From positions 1 through 24,868 of the IMG/VR virus record IMGVR_UViG_3300035180_000393: a stretch of 24,868 bases of DNA, one strand, 5' to 3'. Below the pieces are notes generated by a model. That model did no database searches. It was given only the letters and a program-made list of their open reading frames with translations, and was not told where the DNA came from. Source of the DNA: a virus. Within the stretch, counting starts at the first letter, position 1. Each line of letters opens with the position of its first letter. This document shows positions 22,338-24,868 of the stretch, one piece after another. Both the position numbers and the translations under genes were made by a program.

Positions 22338-23225
22338 TCACTCCCATCCATCAATCATCATTGATATTTTTTTCTGCAACTCTTTATAAGCCTTGCTATC
22401 TATAACGATAAGTAAAACTTGTGGGTGATATATTCGCATTCTGTTTATTTTCGTTTTGCTTCTATCATCCATCCATCCCTTAACCTCATGATATGCAATG
22501 CTGTTGTTGCATTCAGTAACTCTAAAATCTGGCAAATATGATCTGCACCCCCTTTTTATCGATTCAAACCAAAATGTTTCTGGCTCATGCTCCCATTTCA
22601 ATATTTGTTTTTTTTCCAATAAAAATTGCAAATATCTTGCGTAATTTGCTTCCCATGCAGATCTAAAATAACAACGCTGCCCCCCAACTTCTCTCCACCC
22701 ACACTTCCATGACGCCATAGGTCTTGGATTAACTATATTCCCCCTGTCTGATTTTGTTTTTAGCATTTTCATTGTCCTATCTGAAATTTCATCTTCCGTT
22801 TCTAGCGCGTGACGCCTAAATCCAGAATCGCTCATTTTTTCTTTTGATTCTAAACTGTGCTTTTTACCGAGCATTCCTTTCGGATGTCCATGCTCTTTGA
22901 AATATGCTGATAATTTTTTTGCTTTCAAATCAATTGTTTCTTGACTTGGCCTTATTCCTTTGTCGTGGATAACTCGTTTAATTACTGCCGACTGCTCAGG
23001 GCGCTTTCTTCCAGTAAGCTTTGCAGCGTGTTCAACTTGCTTTTTCTTCCATGCCTCGCTAACACCTCTTGATTTTAGCTTGAGTCTGCTAGATTTATAT
23101 CTAACTTGGTGTTCTAGCATTCCTAATTTTTCTACGCACCACATTTTCCCTTGCTTTGCATAGTTTTCAATAAGAAATGTTGTTTTTTCCTCGTCCCATA
23201 TAGAGCTATATTGATTACACCCCAT
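22338..23225 (-). CDS. PD-(D/E)XK homing endonuclease with NUMOD3 motifs, inserted in rusA
   Basis: A 295-residue protein from ATG 23225 (GGAGG lies 8 bases upstream; a TTG at 23240 is also in frame). Residues ~8-55 form a helix-turn-helix-like start (SSIWDEEKTTFLIENYAKQG). NUMOD3-type repeats follow: KLTGRKRPEQSAVIKRV (~69-85) and MLGKKHSLESKEKMSDS (~118-134). The nuclease core spans ~185-265: RSAWEANYARYL (E192), EPETFWF, YLPDFRV (D233) and HEVKGW (E247, K249), which is the PD-(D/E)XK pattern. The gene is visibly more A+T-rich than its neighbours and separates two rusA pieces. It would cut an uninterrupted rusA allele to spread by homing. Its start overlaps the truncated rusA stop (TGATG). 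Confidence 0.88.
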   Translation of the reverse strand: MGCNQYSSIWDEEKTTFLIENYAKQGKMWCVEKLGMLEHQVRYKSSRLKLKSRGVSEAWKKKQVEHAAKLTGRKRPEQSAVIKRVIHDKGIRPSQETIDLKAKKLSAYFKEHGHPKGMLGKKHSLESKEKMSDSGFRRHALETEDEISDRTMKMLKTKSDRGNIVNPRPMASWKCGWREVGGQRCYFRSAWEANYARYLQFLLEKKQILKWEHEPETFWFESIKRGCRSYLPDFRVTECNNSIAYHEVKGWMDDRSKTKINRMRIYHPQVLLIVIDSKAYKELQKKISMMIDGWE

Positions 23226-23338
23226 CACTCCACCCTCCAAAGCGCATAACCAACGGTTAAAACAGCATGACCTTTTGCAACCATTGTGCGCCAGTATTTG
23301 TTAGCTGATACTGGATAAGGTAATCTAATCGTTATCAC
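23225..23338 (-). pseudogene. rusA: N-terminal remnant of rusA (Holliday junction resolvase)
   Basis: From GTG 23338 (GAGAGG site 5 bases upstream) the frame encodes MITIRLPYPVSANKYWRTMV, then AKGHAVLTV, the characteristic start of RusA: LPYP.SAN.YWR....G. After codon 29 it departs from the family (GYALWRVE) and stops at TGA 23227-23225, which overlaps the homing endonuclease ATG. The start overlaps the Ref-like gene by 4 bases (GTGA), as in an intact operon. About 65 residues with the catalytic aspartates are missing, so the gene is broken by the insertion. Confidence 0.85.
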
Positions 23339-23589
23339 ATTAACCTCTCTATTGTTTCCGCTAGCACTAGCAATTCAGTCTTGTGCATTATATTCCACAT
23401 TGCCTTGCGCCCGTGTATGCCGTTGTGGCTATCTTGATGGCATGATTTGCATAGCGGGATAACAGCAAAGTGGCTTACCCTGCGTCCACCATCTAGTATA
23501 TGATGAGCGTCCGATGTTTCGCCCTCGCCACATACGCCACATGATAGATTTTTAACCCGTTCTATGTGTTTATGTTCCGATTTGGTCAT
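23335..23589 (-). CDS. Ref-like HNH recombination nuclease
   Basis: An 84-residue protein of the Ref family (RecA-dependent nuclease, as P1 Ref). It has a CGVCG pair (C17, C20), an HHI motif (SDAHHILDGGRRVSH, H29-H30), and a PLCKSCHQDSHNGIHG zinc/HNH end (CxxCH) followed by a helix. The order Cys pair-HHI-CxxCH is the beta-beta-alpha-metal nuclease with structural zinc. P1 Ref makes nicks or breaks at RecA-coated D-loops; a role in phage recombination is inferred. It overlaps NinB upstream by 20 bases and the rusA start downstream by 4. It is shorter than P1 Ref, lacking its long N-terminal tail. Confidence 0.88.
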   Translation of the reverse strand: MTKSEHKHIERVKNLSCGVCGEGETSDAHHILDGGRRVSHFAVIPLCKSCHQDSHNGIHGRKAMWNIMHKTELLVLAETIERLM

Positions 23590-23956
23590 TAAACTTTACC
23601 CCATTATTTGCACCAAACGCCGCGATTAACTCAAGCAATTCGCTGAACTCTGATTTTGTCATCTTTGACGTGGACTGACCGCAAACTACAAATCCACCAT
23701 CTAGCCCAGGTACAACTTTTTGCTTTTTAAGTGCCGAGCTGAAAACTGACTTCCATTCTTCTTGACTTAGTTTATTACCGTACCAATCTACCTGACGACT
23801 AATATCTGTTAGCATCGCCCACAATGCCGCGTTTTGGTCTAAATTTCTAGTCGGCTCTGATACTGTGACGATATATCCATCTGGGGCGTCTTTAACTGCT
23901 TGAATAGCCCTGCGCCGCGCTTCGTCATGGACGAGTCGAAATGTCTGTTTACTCAT
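23570..23956 (-). CDS. ninB: NinB recombination protein
   Basis: A ~128-residue protein of the lambda NinB (Orf) family. Conserved marks are RNLDQNAALWAMLTDISRQV (residues ~38-57), WYGNKLSQEEWKSVFSSALK, VVPGLDGGFVVCGQSTSKMT (~80-100) and EFSELLELIAAFGANNGVKF. ATG 23956 (MSKQTFRLVHDEARRRA) aligns with the family start; an upstream ATG at 23968 would add 4 residues. In lambda, Orf binds SSB and single-stranded DNA and supports recombination with the phage's own proteins. The C-terminal tail after GVKF is shorter than lambda's. Its neighbours, a Ref-like nuclease and rusA, form a recombination group like the lambda nin region. Confidence 0.92.
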   Translation of the reverse strand: MSKQTFRLVHDEARRRAIQAVKDAPDGYIVTVSEPTRNLDQNAALWAMLTDISRQVDWYGNKLSQEEWKSVFSSALKKQKVVPGLDGGFVVCGQSTSKMTKSEFSELLELIAAFGANNGVKFNDQIGT

Positions 23957-24311
23957 CGTCTTGCTCATCCTTGCGCTTGTTGTTGTACGCCATGGGATTA
24001 GCAGTCCGTGAATCAGCCGCTTTTATCCACGCCAGCACGTCCTTTTTCTTGACTATTTTTAACGTACTCATGTCCAGCTTGCGCAATCCGTCAATAGATA
24101 ATCCATTGCAGTCGAATATACTGCCCGTTATCACATCAACATATAATCGCTTTCCGTCCAGCACCGAATCGGCATAAACACGGCCTATTTGTGCGTATTG
24201 CACAATCTCCATCCTTCCTATGCTATTTGGTGCGCTGGCCATTAGTCGGATAGCGTTAGCAGTTAGCGCATAGCATTCGGATGAAAGTATCTTTATGTTT
24301 AGTGTAGTCAT
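23949..24311 (-). CDS. Unrecognised protein of the nin-like region
   Basis: A 120-residue protein from ATG 24311, which overlaps the methyltransferase stop (ATGA); a GTG 15 bases upstream is less likely. Nothing in it is recognised. Residues ~1-30 look helical, ~35-80 beta-rich (GRVYADSVLDGKRLYVDVIT), and the C-terminus is charged (NNKRKDEQDDE). It lies between the C5-methyltransferase and NinB and shares stop/start overlaps with both, so it belongs to this operon. Confidence 0.75.
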   Translation of the reverse strand: MTTLNIKILSSECYALTANAIRLMASAPNSIGRMEIVQYAQIGRVYADSVLDGKRLYVDVITGSIFDCNGLSIDGLRKLDMSTLKIVKKKDVLAWIKAADSRTANPMAYNNKRKDEQDDE

Positions 24312-24868
24312 TGTTTTAATCCACACGTTAGTATGTGAGCGATAACATCAACCGTCCAGCCATTGCCAAGCATCTTATATCGCTGCGTGTTGCTGACACA
24401 GTCAGAATATCCGTCTGGTACTGTTTGCAATCTCTCGCACTCTACTGGTGTTAGTTTCCGATAACGGCAATCGTCATACCCTACTAAACCCATTTTCGCG
24501 CCTCCTCCTCCTGCCTCGCCCTTTAGTGTCCTTCCCTTGCCATCTGGGTGATAAATGCGTCCAGCGTCACCATTACCTGAATAAAGCGATCCGACCTGTA
24601 TTAACCCGCTATGCGAAACCACCACATTATCTTTTTGCACAGTTGTTAGTGTATTTGTTTTACCGTCTTGTCTAACCTCTAGACGTTGCTCTGTTAGCCC
24701 TGCGGTTTTAACCTTATGGTCTTGTCGCTTGCCATCAACAATATAACGCCCGCGTATTGCTCCGCATAGTATCTTTGGTGTATGCCCTGCCGCCCGTAAT
24801 GTTGGCGCTTTGCCTGTTTCTGCATATACTCTACTGCTATAGTAATTAACTATCTTCGTATCTGTAGC
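24308..24868 (-). CDS. Cytosine-C5 DNA methyltransferase (C-terminal part; N-terminus outside window)
   Basis: The frame is open from the right edge to TGA 24310-24308, 186 codons. It carries the C-terminal part of a C5-methyltransferase: LTPVECERLQTVPDGYSDCV is motif IX-like, and QRYKMLGNGWTVDVIAHIL is motif X, with 'GN..TV'. The middle (ILCGAIRGRYIVDGKRQDHK, DGKTNTLTTVQKDNVVVS) is the target-recognition region. Internal GTG codons near 24640 are in frame but the reading continues upstream of them. The catalytic PC motif and the AdoMet site lie outside the window. It is expected to protect phage DNA against host restriction. Confidence 0.9.
   Translation of the reverse strand, partial: ATDTKIVNYYSSRVYAETGKAPTLRAAGHTPKILCGAIRGRYIVDGKRQDHKVKTAGLTEQRLEVRQDGKTNTLTTVQKDNVVVSHSGLIQVGSLYSGNGDAGRIYHPDGKGRTLKGEAGGGGAKMGLVGYDDCRYRKLTPVECERLQTVPDGYSDCVSNTQRYKMLGNGWTVDVIAHILTCGLKQ

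Noticed and set aside
22338-23225. Group I intron or intein carrying the endonuclease in rusA
   Set aside because: The nuclease frame fills nearly all of the insert and about 65 rusA codons, including the catalytic residues, are missing, so splicing could not restore the gene.

Overview
The window is a contiguous piece of a double-stranded DNA tailed phage or prophage. Almost everything reads on the minus strand, genes are packed with 1-20 base overlaps, and the order (terminase, portal, scaffold, coat, head-tail joining, tail tube, chaperones, tape measure, tail tip, fibres) is that of a long non-contractile-tailed siphovirus. The tail-tip set (DUF2460, DUF2163/BR0599, NlpC/P60, a large central tail protein) is the one shared with gene transfer agents and many proteobacterial siphophages. 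The NinB, Ref-like and RusA genes recall the nin region of lambdoid phages. A proteobacterial host is therefore likely; the species cannot be told from this piece, and neither end of the genome nor an integrase is visible.

Right part, 21697-24868 (minus strand, probably a middle-gene operon): the C-terminal part of a cytosine-C5 methyltransferase, an unrecognised protein, NinB, a Ref-like HNH nuclease, a broken rusA, a small Cys-rich protein and a possible Q-type antiterminator. The rusA gene has its first 29 and about last 25 codons on either side of a complete PD-(D/E)XK/NUMOD3 homing-endonuclease gene, while its catalytic middle is missing.

Control region, 21092-21610: the only plus-strand genes, a 30-residue membrane peptide and a 58-residue ribbon-helix-helix protein, are translationally coupled and sit behind an extended -10 promoter. 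A divergent promoter faces the late operon. An 11-base direct repeat overlaps the -35 of both promoters, so this looks like an autoregulated switch. A hairpin that can terminate in both directions separates the convergent operons.

Late operon, 21073 to 1 (minus strand): ParB-domain adenine/cytosine-N4 methyltransferase, terminase small and large subunits, DUF4055 portal, scaffold, P22-type coat, three head-completion/neck proteins, a 54-residue protein, tail terminator, tail tube, tail assembly chaperone with a -1 frameshift extension, tape measure, four tail-tip proteins, then fibre-like proteins ending in an SGNH hydrolase cut by the window edge. Intrinsic-terminator-like hairpins stand immediately before the scaffold/coat pair and before the tail tube gene, probably to set expression levels.

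Points of most interest: the beta-propeller inserted into the central tail protein, the shared inserted module in two adjacent tail genes, the canonical frameshift signal, the interrupted rusA, and the RHH/membrane-peptide switch. Six small or composite coding features (54, 30, 58 and 56 codons, the rusA remnants and the frameshift extension) are described from direct reading of the sequence.
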